This document shows, one piece after another, positions 1 through 5,099 of a stretch of 6,170 nt of DNA. Position 1 is the first letter of the stretch. Every line of letters starts with the position of its first letter. The notes below the pieces were generated by a model that was not told where the DNA came from, searched no databases, and saw nothing but the letters and a program-made list of their open reading frames with translations. Made by a program: the position numbers and the translations under genes. Origin of the DNA: Methanobacteriota archaeon (GTDB taxonomy: Archaea > Thermoplasmatota > DTKX01 > GCA-020343715); the NCBI GenBank assembly GCA_030597775.1, contig JAUVRF010000123.1:1-6170 (forward strand). Direction: 5' to 3'.

Positions 1-566
1 CAGTGATCGACATGCAGCGATCGGGGCCCCAACCGGACCTCGATGGGATCCTTGTCCCGTACCAGGACCAACTGGTCCTTCGTCAGACCCATGTTGTCGC
101 CCAGGACGTAGGTCGCGCCATCGCTGTCACGAAGATGGGATGGCAGGTCGGACCCGTCCACGGAACCCTCCTCGTCCATCAGCACGATGGGGCCGTCCCC
201 GTATTCTGCCAGGACCGCCTCCAGATCGCGTCTCGCAACGTGGATACCGGGCAATGCCTTTATCCACCTTCCCCCGATGGGCAAGTGCTCGTCCCGCGCT
301 CGCGACAGGAGGGCGACCGTGGACCGTTCGTCGGGATTGAGATTGCGGACCAGGTCCCCCGATACCCTTATCGTCTTGGGCGCGTCGGGTGGTCCGAGGA
401 GCACAAGCACAAGTTCGGAATCCCGTCTGAGGTCGTGGGATACGAAGAGCGATGATTGGACGCACCTGGCCAGCAGGTCCCAACGGCCTCCGGCCCCACA
501 GATGTCGTCCAGTGGAAAATCCCTGGCCGTCCGTGCCTGTTGGCCCACGACTATGAAACGACGCAT
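1..566 (-). CDS. trmY: TrmY, tRNA (pseudouridine(54)-N1)-methyltransferase (C-terminus cut by window edge)
   Basis: This SPOUT-class methyltransferase uses S-adenosylmethionine to methylate N1 of pseudouridine 54 in the T-loop of archaeal tRNAs, giving m1-pseudouridine. Reading from ATG at 566 gives 188 full codons with no stop, plus two bases of the next codon (TG, fitting the Cys after His in the family). Family landmarks recalled from known TrmY proteins are all present in order: GAGGRWDLLARCV at residues 25-36, FVSHDLRRD at 41-49, NPDER at 77-81, PGIHV at 106-110, the GDNMGL cofactor-loop motif at 156-161 and LGPRSLHVDH at 179-188. The family is about 200 residues long, so only the extreme C-terminus is missing. 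A strong ribosome site (AGGAGAG, 573-579) sits 6 bases before the ATG. The gene starts 34 bp after the SRP54 stop with no T-run between, so co-transcription is likely. The assignment rests on motif recall, not on a search. Confidence 0.88.
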   Translation of the reverse strand, partial: MRRFIVVGQQARTARDFPLDDICGAGGRWDLLARCVQSSLFVSHDLRRDSELVLVLLGPPDAPKTIRVSGDLVRNLNPDERSTVALLSRARDEHLPIGGRWIKALPGIHVARRDLEAVLAEYGDGPIVLMDEEGSVDGSDLPSHLRDSDGATYVLGDNMGLTKDQLVLVRDKDPIEVRLGPRSLHVDH

Positions 567-600
567 ACCGCTCTCTCCTGATGGTCCTGATAGCGGGACC

Positions 601-1938
601 TCACTGGCCCATATCGAAGCCCTCGAACTGCTTCATGAGGGCCTTGCGCATCTTCCTGTTGGAGGTCATGCCCTTGATGGCCTTGCGGGACTGGTTGTAC
701 TGCTTGAGGAGGCCCTTCACCTCCTTGGGCTCGACCCCCGCCCCCTTGGCGATGCGTTTCACACGGGATGATTTGATTATCCTGGGGTGGTCGAGCTCGT
801 CGTCGTTCATCGATTGCATGATGACCCGGAACATCTTGAGGCGGACCGCGGTCATCTCGATGTCGCCCTGGCTCATCCGACCCGTCATGGCCGATGGTAG
901 CATGTCGAAGATCTTGGACAGGGGGCCCATCTTGGACATGGCCTCCATCTGGTCGTACATGTCGCGCAGGGTGAAGCGACCAGAGAGCATCTTCTTCGCC
1001 GTGGCCTCCAGGTCTGCGTCCTGACCGGCCTCCTCGGCCTTCTCCAGGAGGGCCTGGAGATCGCCCATGCCCAGCAATCTGGAGATGAACCTGGCGGGCT
1101 CGAAGGTCTCCAGTTCTTCCAGGTGCTCGCCCATTCCTATGAACATCACAGGGGCCTTGGTCTCCTGCACCGCGGACAGGGCCCCACCGCCCTTGGCCGT
1201 GCCGTCCATCTTCGTGATGATGACCCCGGTGATACCCACGGCGTCGTGGAAGGCCTTGGCCTGGGGGCCTGCCTGTTGTCCCACGGCGGCATCGATCACC
1301 AGCAGTATCTCGTCGGGCTGTGCCACCTTGGCGATGAGCTCCATCTCGCGGATCAGGTCGTCCTCCAGGGCGTGTCGCCCCGCGGTGTCTATTATCACCA
1401 CGTCCCTGTCCTTGAGGTCCTTAAGGCCCTTCTTGACTATCTTGACCGCGTCCTTCTCCTTCCGGTCCAGGTAGATGGGGACGCTCACCTGTGCGGCGAT
1501 CTGGGACAGTTGGTCGATGGCAGCGGGCCTGTGCACGTCACCCGCGATGAGGCCGGCCTTGAGCCCCTTCTTGCCGTAGAACATCGCCATCTTGCCCGCG
1601 GTGGTGGTCTTGCCCTGGCCGTACAGGCCGACGAGCATGATGCGCTGCTTCTTCAGCTTCACAGGCTTGGAGGCGCCAAGGATCTTCACCAGCTCGTCAT
1701 GGACTATCTTGATGACGTGCTCCCGGTTGTTCATCCCCGGCGGGGGTTTCTCGGTAAGCGCGCGATTCTCGATCTCCCTGGTGATCGCCACCACGAGCTG
1801 GACGTTGACGTCGGCCTGTATCAGGGCTCGCTGGATGTCGCGAACGACCTCCTTGATGAGGTCCTTGTCGATGTGAGGTGCGTTCGCTATCTTGCGAAGG
1901 GTGTCGCGCAATGAGCTCGAGAGGCTCTCCAATACCAT
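601..1938 (-). CDS. srp54: Signal recognition particle protein SRP54 (GTPase)
   Basis: SRP54 binds signal sequences and 7S RNA, and with its receptor FtsY delivers ribosome-nascent chain complexes to the membrane. At 445 residues the protein has family-typical length. Counting from the chosen ATG, the N domain covers about residues 1-90. The G domain holds the P-loop GLYGQGKTTT (104-113), DVHRPAA (134-140), DTAGR (184-188), TKMDG (242-246) and FIGMGE (266-271). The Met-rich M domain starts near 315 (FTLRDMYDQMEAMSKMG) and includes the RNA-binding stretch HPRIIKSSRVKRIAKGAG (384-401). A GTG nine bases further upstream (1947) is also open, but ATG 1938 is preferred: it gives the usual archaeal N-terminus (MVLESL) and has AGGTG six bases upstream, while the GTG has no ribosome site. 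Two motif positions differ from the commonest forms (P-loop Tyr/Gln, His in DVHRP), but none of the invariant Gly, Lys, Thr or Asp residues is lost. It is followed closely by trmY. Confidence 0.96.
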   Translation of the reverse strand: MVLESLSSSLRDTLRKIANAPHIDKDLIKEVVRDIQRALIQADVNVQLVVAITREIENRALTEKPPPGMNNREHVIKIVHDELVKILGASKPVKLKKQRIMLVGLYGQGKTTTAGKMAMFYGKKGLKAGLIAGDVHRPAAIDQLSQIAAQVSVPIYLDRKEKDAVKIVKKGLKDLKDRDVVIIDTAGRHALEDDLIREMELIAKVAQPDEILLVIDAAVGQQAGPQAKAFHDAVGITGVIITKMDGTAKGGGALSAVQETKAPVMFIGMGEHLEELETFEPARFISRLLGMGDLQALLEKAEEAGQDADLEATAKKMLSGRFTLRDMYDQMEAMSKMGPLSKIFDMLPSAMTGRMSQGDIEMTAVRLKMFRVIMQSMNDDELDHPRIIKSSRVKRIAKGAGVEPKEVKGLLKQYNQSRKAIKGMTSNRKMRKALMKQFEGFDMGQ

Positions 1939-1944
1939 CTTGGG

Positions 1945-1949
1945 CACCT
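1945..1949 (-). promoter_or_regulatory. Ribosome binding site deciding the SRP54 start
   Basis: AGGTG lies six bases before ATG 1938, matching the archaeal 16S anti-Shine-Dalgarno GGTGA-type pairing. It overlaps the alternative GTG codon at 1947, so that GTG is better explained as part of the ribosome site than as a start. Confidence 0.6.
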
Positions 1950-1976
1950 AGGCAGGCATCCCCAAAGCAACACGGG

Positions 1977-1986
1977 ATAGATAACC
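1977..1986 (-). promoter_or_regulatory. Possible TATA box, SRP54-proximal promoter
   Basis: On the minus strand the sequence GGTTATCTAT is the only AT-rich patch close to the SRP54 start. An archaeal start site about 25 bases downstream would fall near 1955, giving a leader of roughly 17 bases. The match to TATA consensus is modest. A stronger TATA-like element lies further upstream near 2170, so this site is tentative. Confidence 0.35.
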
Positions 1987-2034
1987 CTTACCCTTCATGC
2001 GGGTCGAAGACTGGGCAAGCTGGATGGGGAGGGG

Positions 2035-2064
2035 ACGGCCCGTGGAAAAGTTTCCCCGGGCCGT
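2035..2064. repeat. GC-rich inverted repeat (hairpin) upstream of SRP54
   Basis: Perfect 8-base arms ACGGCCCG (2035-2042) and CGGGCCGT (2057-2064) are followed inward, after one T/C mismatch, by four more pairs (GGAA with TTCC), leaving an AAGT loop. The whole forms a compact 30-base stem-loop. Neither strand has a T-run directly after it, so it does not look like a simple terminator. If transcription starts near 2145 on the minus strand, it would lie inside the transcript. Confidence 0.7.
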
Positions 2065-2165
2065 GGGGGTGAGGGTCATAATGGGCTAGCCTTGTCAGAA
2101 GGGATGGGATGCACTCTTCACCAAAACCAGCTCTACCCTCCCTGTCTGAATTATTCACCCGGGGG

Positions 2166-2176
2166 GATTTATACTT
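2166..2176 (-). promoter_or_regulatory. TATA-like promoter element, minus strand, upstream of the SRP54 leader
   Basis: The minus strand reads AGTATAAATCC, preceded by the A-rich CGAAA, a good BRE-plus-TATA arrangement for archaea. The expected start site is about 25 bases downstream, near 2144. No coding region begins there. The transcript would be either a SRP54 mRNA with a leader of about 200 bases or a separate small RNA. It overlaps one arm of the palindrome at 2169-2200. Confidence 0.45.
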
Positions 2177-2200
2177 TTCGTCCCTAATCGAAAGGTATAA
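2169..2200. repeat. Imperfect palindrome with TATA-like arms
   Basis: Left arm TTATACTTTTCG (2169-2180) and right arm CGAAAGGTATAA (2189-2200) match at 11 of 12 pairs, the odd one being T opposite G, around an 8-base spacer TCCCTAAT. The left arm contains the minus-strand TATA-like element, and the right arm carries TATAA on the plus strand. It could be a pair of back-to-back promoter elements, a binding site for a dimeric regulator, or an RNA hairpin behind the upstream terminator. Confidence 0.65.
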
Positions 2201-2201
2201 G

Positions 2202-2227
2202 AAAAAACGTACCTGCTGAAGTACGCT
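2202..2227 (-). terminator. Terminator of the coiled-coil gene (hairpin plus T6)
   Basis: Just after the TGA at 2239, the minus strand has a short stem with CGTAC and GTACG as its core (2221-2225 with 2208-2212), extendable by a G-T and an A-T pair. TTTTTT (2207-2202) follows at once. Archaeal RNA polymerase stops at T-runs; the stem is weak and may not be needed. The position fits the end of the coiled-coil transcript. Confidence 0.65.
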
Positions 2228-2238
2228 GGCTCACCGTC

Positions 2239-3852
2239 TCAGAACCTCTCGGTCTGCAAGGATAGCAGATCCTCGGTGGACAGCTTCTCGCCCTTCTTGA
2301 AGCGGTCCATCATGTCCTCGGCCACCTGCTTCTGGGCCTTCTCCTGGCGGTCCTTGCGAGCACGCCTGTCACGCCGGCGCAGGCCGGAGATGAACTTGTC
2401 GTAATCGTGGACCTTCCTGATGAGGTCGATGTGGGACTTGTGCTCCGCATCGGCGAGCTGCTTGTTCGCGATGAAACGGCCCTGACAGTCGTCCGCCCTC
2501 TTCCGGATGTCATCCGCCTTCTCGTAGAGCTCGATCATGCTGTCGTGGGCCGTCTGGGCCTGCCGGGCGAGGTCGGACACCATCCTGTGCTGGGCCTCGG
2601 CCTCCTCCTTGGACTGACGGGAGTCCTGGAGGGCGGTCCGGATCTCCCGGCTCTCCTCCATCTTCTTCTCCTGCTCGTCGATCTGGATGTTGAGCCGCTG
2701 GATCATGACCATCAGCTCCTTCTCCTTTTCGGCGGAGAGGACCTGGGTCATGGCCTTGAACTCCAGCGCCTTTCGCTCGTTCCGCATGCGGTTGAGGTTG
2801 GGACCGCCGGTCTCGCCCTGTCGTTCCCGCTTGAGCTTAGTGACCACATCGTTGAACTCGGTGGCCTTCTTGTTCAGCTCGTCGCGGATGACCTTCGCGT
2901 CCTTCACCTCCGTGTTGAGGAGGTTGCGATTGTTACGATGCTCGTTGGCAGCTTGGACCAGCTCCCGGACCTGGGCGTTGTATGAGTCCCGCTCCTCGGC
3001 CAGTTGCTTGGTTACCCCGTTGAGACGGTCCCTCTTGAACTTGTGTTCCTCGGCCAGGCCATTGAGGCGGTCCCTCTTGCGTTCCAGATCGGGAAGGATG
3101 TCCAGGGTGGCGGTCTCGATGTCGCCGTACTCCTCGCGGAGCTCGTCCGCGAAGGTGCGCTCGGGTTCCTTCGGCGGGGCCTCTGGTTCGGCCGCGGGTT
3201 CCTTGCCCTCGGTCTTCTTCTCTTCCTTCGGTCCGGCCTTGGGTTCGGCCGCGGGTGCTTTGCCCTTGGCCTTCTTCTCTTCCTTCGGTCCGGCCTTGGG
3301 TTCGGCCACGGGTGCTTTGCCCTTGGCCTTCTTCTCTTCCTTCGGTCCGGCCTTGGGTTCGGCCACGGGTGCTTTGCCCTTGGCCTTCTTATCTTCCTTC
3401 GGCTTGGCCCCACCGGCGGCCTCTGCCTTGACCGGGGCAGGTGCGTCCGCCGCGGGTTCGGTGGCGGCCGGGGCGGGTTCCTCGGCGACCGCCTTCTTGG
3501 GCTCCTCGGCTGCCTCCTTCTCGGGACCCTCGGCGACCTCCTTCTTGGGTTTCTTGGTCGCCTTCTTCTTGGGCTCCTCGGCAGCCGCCTTCTTGGGTTT
3601 CTTGGTAGCAGCCTGCTTGGGTTTCTTGGTAGCAGCCGTCTTGGGTTTCTTGGTAGCCGCCTTCTTGGGTGCCTCAGGCTCTTCGGCAGGTGCCTTGTCA
3701 GCACTGGCCCCCGCTACCTTCTCGACGACCTCGTCCTTAGAAACCGCTGCCCCCTTGGGGGGCTTGTCTATATCTTCCGCCCCTGGCTCCACTGCGTCCT
3801 CTTTCGTTCCGGTAACAGGCGCTTCGACGTCAGTGGGATTCTCATCTGCCAT
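2239..3852 (-). CDS. Archaeal coiled-coil protein (COG1340-like) with Lys/Ala/Pro-rich repeat tail
   Basis: This 537-residue protein has two parts. Residues 1-235 are low complexity, rich in Lys, Ala, Pro and Glu. They hold an 8-residue repeat of KKPKxAAT type (about 60-125) and a 19-residue repeat around KEEKKAKGKAPVAEPKAGP (about 152-228). Residues 235-537 are strongly helical, with heptad spacing and a recurring R-D-x-L-N motif (260, 274, 288, 309, 323), then LEFKAMTQVLSAEKEKEL (363-380) and paired RKRADD/HKSHIDLI segments. This pattern resembles the archaeal coiled-coil family COG1340, whose function is not settled. There is no signal peptide or membrane segment, so it is probably cytoplasmic. 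The basic tail looks like histone-H1-type tails and might bind nucleic acid; that is inference. The frame stays open to 4002, but ATG 3852 is chosen because GAGG lies seven bases upstream and a TATA box (3921-3930) lies inside the extension. A terminator follows. Confidence 0.85.
   Translation of the reverse strand: MADENPTDVEAPVTGTKEDAVEPGAEDIDKPPKGAAVSKDEVVEKVAGASADKAPAEEPEAPKKAATKKPKTAATKKPKQAATKKPKKAAAEEPKKKATKKPKKEVAEGPEKEAAEEPKKAVAEEPAPAATEPAADAPAPVKAEAAGGAKPKEDKKAKGKAPVAEPKAGPKEEKKAKGKAPVAEPKAGPKEEKKAKGKAPAAEPKAGPKEEKKTEGKEPAAEPEAPPKEPERTFADELREEYGDIETATLDILPDLERKRDRLNGLAEEHKFKRDRLNGVTKQLAEERDSYNAQVRELVQAANEHRNNRNLLNTEVKDAKVIRDELNKKATEFNDVVTKLKRERQGETGGPNLNRMRNERKALEFKAMTQVLSAEKEKELMVMIQRLNIQIDEQEKKMEESREIRTALQDSRQSKEEAEAQHRMVSDLARQAQTAHDSMIELYEKADDIRKRADDCQGRFIANKQLADAEHKSHIDLIRKVHDYDKFISGLRRRDRRARKDRQEKAQKQVAEDMMDRFKKGEKLSTEDLLSLQTERF
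3185..3412 (-). repeat. 57-bp tandem repeat inside the coiled-coil gene (4 units)
   Basis: Units begin at 3185, 3242, 3299 and 3356, exactly 57 bp apart, each encoding 19 residues. Units at 3242 and 3299 differ at one base of 57. The 3185 unit differs from its neighbour at about four bases, and the last unit diverges at its right end. Near identity at silent positions points to recent duplication. The repeat adds Lys/Glu/Ala/Pro linker to the tail. Confidence 0.9.
3496..3687 (-). repeat. 24-bp tandem repeat inside the coiled-coil gene (about 8 units)
   Basis: CTTGGG-type anchors recur at 3496, 3520 (CTCGGG), 3544, 3568, 3592, 3616, 3640 and 3664, a strict 24-bp period encoding an 8-residue KKPK-AAT or EEPK-AAA unit. 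The units at 3592, 3616 and 3640 are nearly identical, while those to the left are more diverged. The period differs from the 57-bp array, so the tail was built by two separate expansions. Confidence 0.85.
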
Positions 3853-3859
3853 GAATGGT

Positions 3860-3864
3860 CCTCT
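3860..3864 (-). promoter_or_regulatory. Ribosome binding site deciding the coiled-coil start
   Basis: AGAGG on the minus strand lies seven bases before ATG 3852. It supports starting at residues MADENP rather than at the upstream in-frame ATG at 4002. Confidence 0.55.
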
Positions 3865-3919
3865 GGGCGGTCGTGAATACTGGCAACCGGGGTTGCCCGG
3901 CTCGTGGCCAAATACGCTT

Positions 3920-3931
3920 CTTATTAATAAG
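3920..3931 (-). promoter_or_regulatory. TATA box of the coiled-coil gene, inside a perfect 12-bp palindrome
   Basis: TTATTAATAA (3921-3930) is the most AT-rich run in the divergent gap. On the minus strand a start about 26 bases downstream would fall near 3899, giving a leader of about 47 bases before ATG 3852. The flanking C and G extend it to CTTATTAATAAG, which is its own reverse complement. The symmetry means the box itself does not set direction; the flanking BRE would have to. The coiled-coil gene is the better-placed target, since the RFC start lies about 145 bp the other way. Confidence 0.6.
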
Positions 3932-4015
3932 GTTTGCTGAGATAGGCCTGGGTCTGAAGGTCCGATTGGTGGTTTTCGGGCTCCTTTTGTACCTTTGCCC
4001 ATCCCCTGTACGAAG

Positions 4016-4025
4016 TTTTAATACT
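4016..4025 (+). promoter_or_regulatory. TATA box of the RFC small-subunit gene
   Basis: TTTTAATACT follows a purine-rich CGAAG that could serve as BRE. A start about 25 bases downstream would fall near 4046, giving a leader of roughly 30 bases with GGTGA in place before ATG 4076. It would also put the alternative GTG at 4052 only a few bases from the transcript end, which argues against that start. Confidence 0.5.
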
Positions 4026-4066
4026 CGTAATCGTCATCGCAGAAGCCCCCAGTGGGAGTCTTGGTC

Positions 4067-4071
4067 GGTGA
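4067..4071 (+). promoter_or_regulatory. Ribosome binding site deciding the RFC start
   Basis: GGTGA lies four bases before ATG 4076, a canonical archaeal site. The open frame extends to GTG 4052, but that codon has no comparable site upstream and would add eight residues not usual in the family. Confidence 0.6.
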
Positions 4072-4075
4072 GACG

Positions 4076-5032
4076 ATGGAACAGGTCTGGATAGAGAAGT
4101 ACAGGCCGAAGACCCTGTCCGAGGTCGTGGGACAGAAGGAGATAGTGGAAAGGCTCCAGGCCTACGTCAAGATCAAGAGCATGCCACACCTGCTGTTCTC
4201 CGGCAGGCCGGGGACGGGCAAGACCACCTGCGCCATCGCGCTTGTGCGCGAGTTCTACGGGGAAGGCTGGCAACTCAACTTCCAAGAGCTGAACGCATCC
4301 GATGAACGGGGCATCGACGTGGTCCGCCACAAGATCAAGGACTTCGCCAGGATGGCTCCCATCGGAAGCGATTTCAAGGTCATCTTCCTGGACGAGGCCG
4401 ACGCCCTTACCCCGGAGGCCCAGGCCGCCTTGAGGCGGACCATGGAGATGTACACGCGCACCTGCCGTTTCATCCTGAGCTGCAACTACTCGTCCAAGAT
4501 AATAGAGCCCATCCAGAGCCGCACTGCGGTCTTCTCGTTCAGACCGCTGCGACCAGAGGACGTCAAGGAGTACCTCGGACGCATCGCATCCGCCGAGGGC
4601 ATCGAGATCGAGGCGGACGGACTGGAGGCCATCGTGTACGTGGCCCAGGGTGACCTGCGCAAGGCCACGAACTCCCTGCAGGTCGCGGCAGCAATGGGCA
4701 CCAAGATCGACGACGAGGCCATCTATCGCTCGACCCAGACCGTAAAGCCAGACGAGATCAAGGACCTCATAAACACCGCCCTGTCGGGAGACTTCGCCAA
4801 GGCCCGCAAGTCCCTCGAGGTCATCCTCATCGAGAACGCCCTGTCGGGTGAGGACCTGATCCGCCAGATCCACAGGAACGTCTACGACCTGCCCATCAAG
4901 GAGCGGGACAAGGTCCGTCTGATCGACAAGATCGGCGAGGTGGAGTTCAGGATGGTGGAAGGCAGCAACCCCAGGATCCAATTGGAGTCCCTGCTGGCGC
5001 ACTTCGCCCTCGCGGGCGAGGACATCCTCTGA
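4076..5032 (+). CDS. rfcS: Replication factor C small subunit (clamp loader ATPase)
   Basis: RFC small subunits, with the large subunit, form the AAA+ complex that opens PCNA and loads it onto primed DNA during replication and repair. The protein has 318 residues, typical for the archaeal subunit. It begins with the family signature WIEKYRPKTLSEVVGQ (5-20). It then shows Walker A GRPGTGKT (43-50), NASDERGID (73-81), Walker B FLDEAD (104-109), sensor-1 FILSCNYSSKI (132-142), the SRC-type motif as IQSRT (146-150, arginine finger Arg149) and sensor-2 GDLRKATNSLQ (192-202). The C-terminal collar helices run from about 225 to 318. The SRC box has Thr in place of Cys, a conservative change away from the arginine. 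The gene has its own promoter and is divergent from the coiled-coil gene. The large subunit is not in this window. Confidence 0.96.
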   Translation: MEQVWIEKYRPKTLSEVVGQKEIVERLQAYVKIKSMPHLLFSGRPGTGKTTCAIALVREFYGEGWQLNFQELNASDERGIDVVRHKIKDFARMAPIGSDFKVIFLDEADALTPEAQAALRRTMEMYTRTCRFILSCNYSSKIIEPIQSRTAVFSFRPLRPEDVKEYLGRIASAEGIEIEADGLEAIVYVAQGDLRKATNSLQVAAAMGTKIDDEAIYRSTQTVKPDEIKDLINTALSGDFAKARKSLEVILIENALSGEDLIRQIHRNVYDLPIKERDKVRLIDKIGEVEFRMVEGSNPRIQLESLLAHFALAGEDIL

Positions 5033-5067
5033 GCCCTGTTCCCAATCCCTGTACCTGGCCGGGAAGG

Positions 5068-5077
5068 ATTAAGTAGC
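5068..5077 (+). promoter_or_regulatory. Possible TATA box of the proline-rich membrane protein gene
   Basis: GATTAAGTAG lies between the RFC stop and ATG 5100. A start about 25 bases from its centre would fall within a few bases of the ATG, implying a leaderless or nearly leaderless mRNA, which is common in several archaeal groups. No ribosome site precedes ATG 5100, which agrees with this. Confidence 0.45.
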
Positions 5078-5087
5078 GGGCCCTGGC

Positions 5088-5093
5088 TTTTTT
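5088..5093 (+). terminator. T-run downstream of RFC (possible terminator)
   Basis: TTTTTT lies 55 bases after the RFC stop and just before the next ATG. Archaeal transcription can end at such runs. If the next gene is leaderless from its own promoter, this T-run would separate the two units; otherwise some read-through may link them. Confidence 0.4.
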
Positions 5094-5099
5094 ACACCC

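Larger units (their letters stand above)
1951..2238. other. Gap between SRP54 and the coiled-coil gene
   Basis: This stretch of just under 300 bp holds no convincing gene. It contains the terminator of the coiled-coil gene (2202-2227), an imperfect palindrome with TATA-like arms (2169-2200), a minus-strand TATA-like element (2166-2176), a GC-rich hairpin (2035-2064) and the weak SRP54-proximal TATA (1977-1986). A 43-codon minus-strand open frame (2079-1948) is present but unsupported. No tRNA fold and no clear C/D or H/ACA box set was recognised. The density of structure suggests a long SRP54 leader or a small RNA rather than empty spacer. Confidence 0.5.

Noticed and set aside
127..483. 118-residue minus-strand frame in the left end
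   Set aside because: It is in a different minus-strand frame from TrmY. The TrmY frame carries the conserved motifs, and it runs off the window, which makes this shorter frame look like the gene.
1123..1914. 263-residue plus-strand frame opposite SRP54
   Set aside because: It is a shadow of SRP54, with no ribosome site and no family signal.
2080..2125. Possible C/D box small RNA (GTGAAGA followed by CTGA on the minus strand)
   Set aside because: The C box has a mismatch, no second box pair or terminal stem was found, and such short matches arise by chance.
3185..3412. CRISPR-like regular repeats
   Set aside because: The repeats are directly adjacent with no spacers, keep the reading frame and encode protein repeats.
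3004..3876. 290-residue plus-strand frame rich in Leu, Gly and Arg
   Set aside because: It is a low-complexity shadow of the repeat region, with periodicity fully explained by the 57-bp and 24-bp repeats of the real gene.
2687..3940. 417-residue open frame on the plus strand opposite the coiled-coil gene
   Set aside because: Its sequence is the complementary image of the Lys/Ala/Pro repeats (runs of FLG, SSFGPALGSA). It has no start signal, and the opposite strand has a clear promoter, ribosome site and family-like coiled coil.
3853..4002. 50-residue N-terminal extension of the coiled-coil protein from ATG 4002
   Set aside because: It contains the best TATA box of the region, its composition is unlike the rest of the protein, and a good ribosome site precedes ATG 3852.
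4034..5002. 322-residue open frame on the minus strand opposite RFC
   Set aside because: RFC motifs on the plus strand are unmistakable. The antisense frame is long only because GC-rich third positions suppress stop codons, and it has no recognisable motif.
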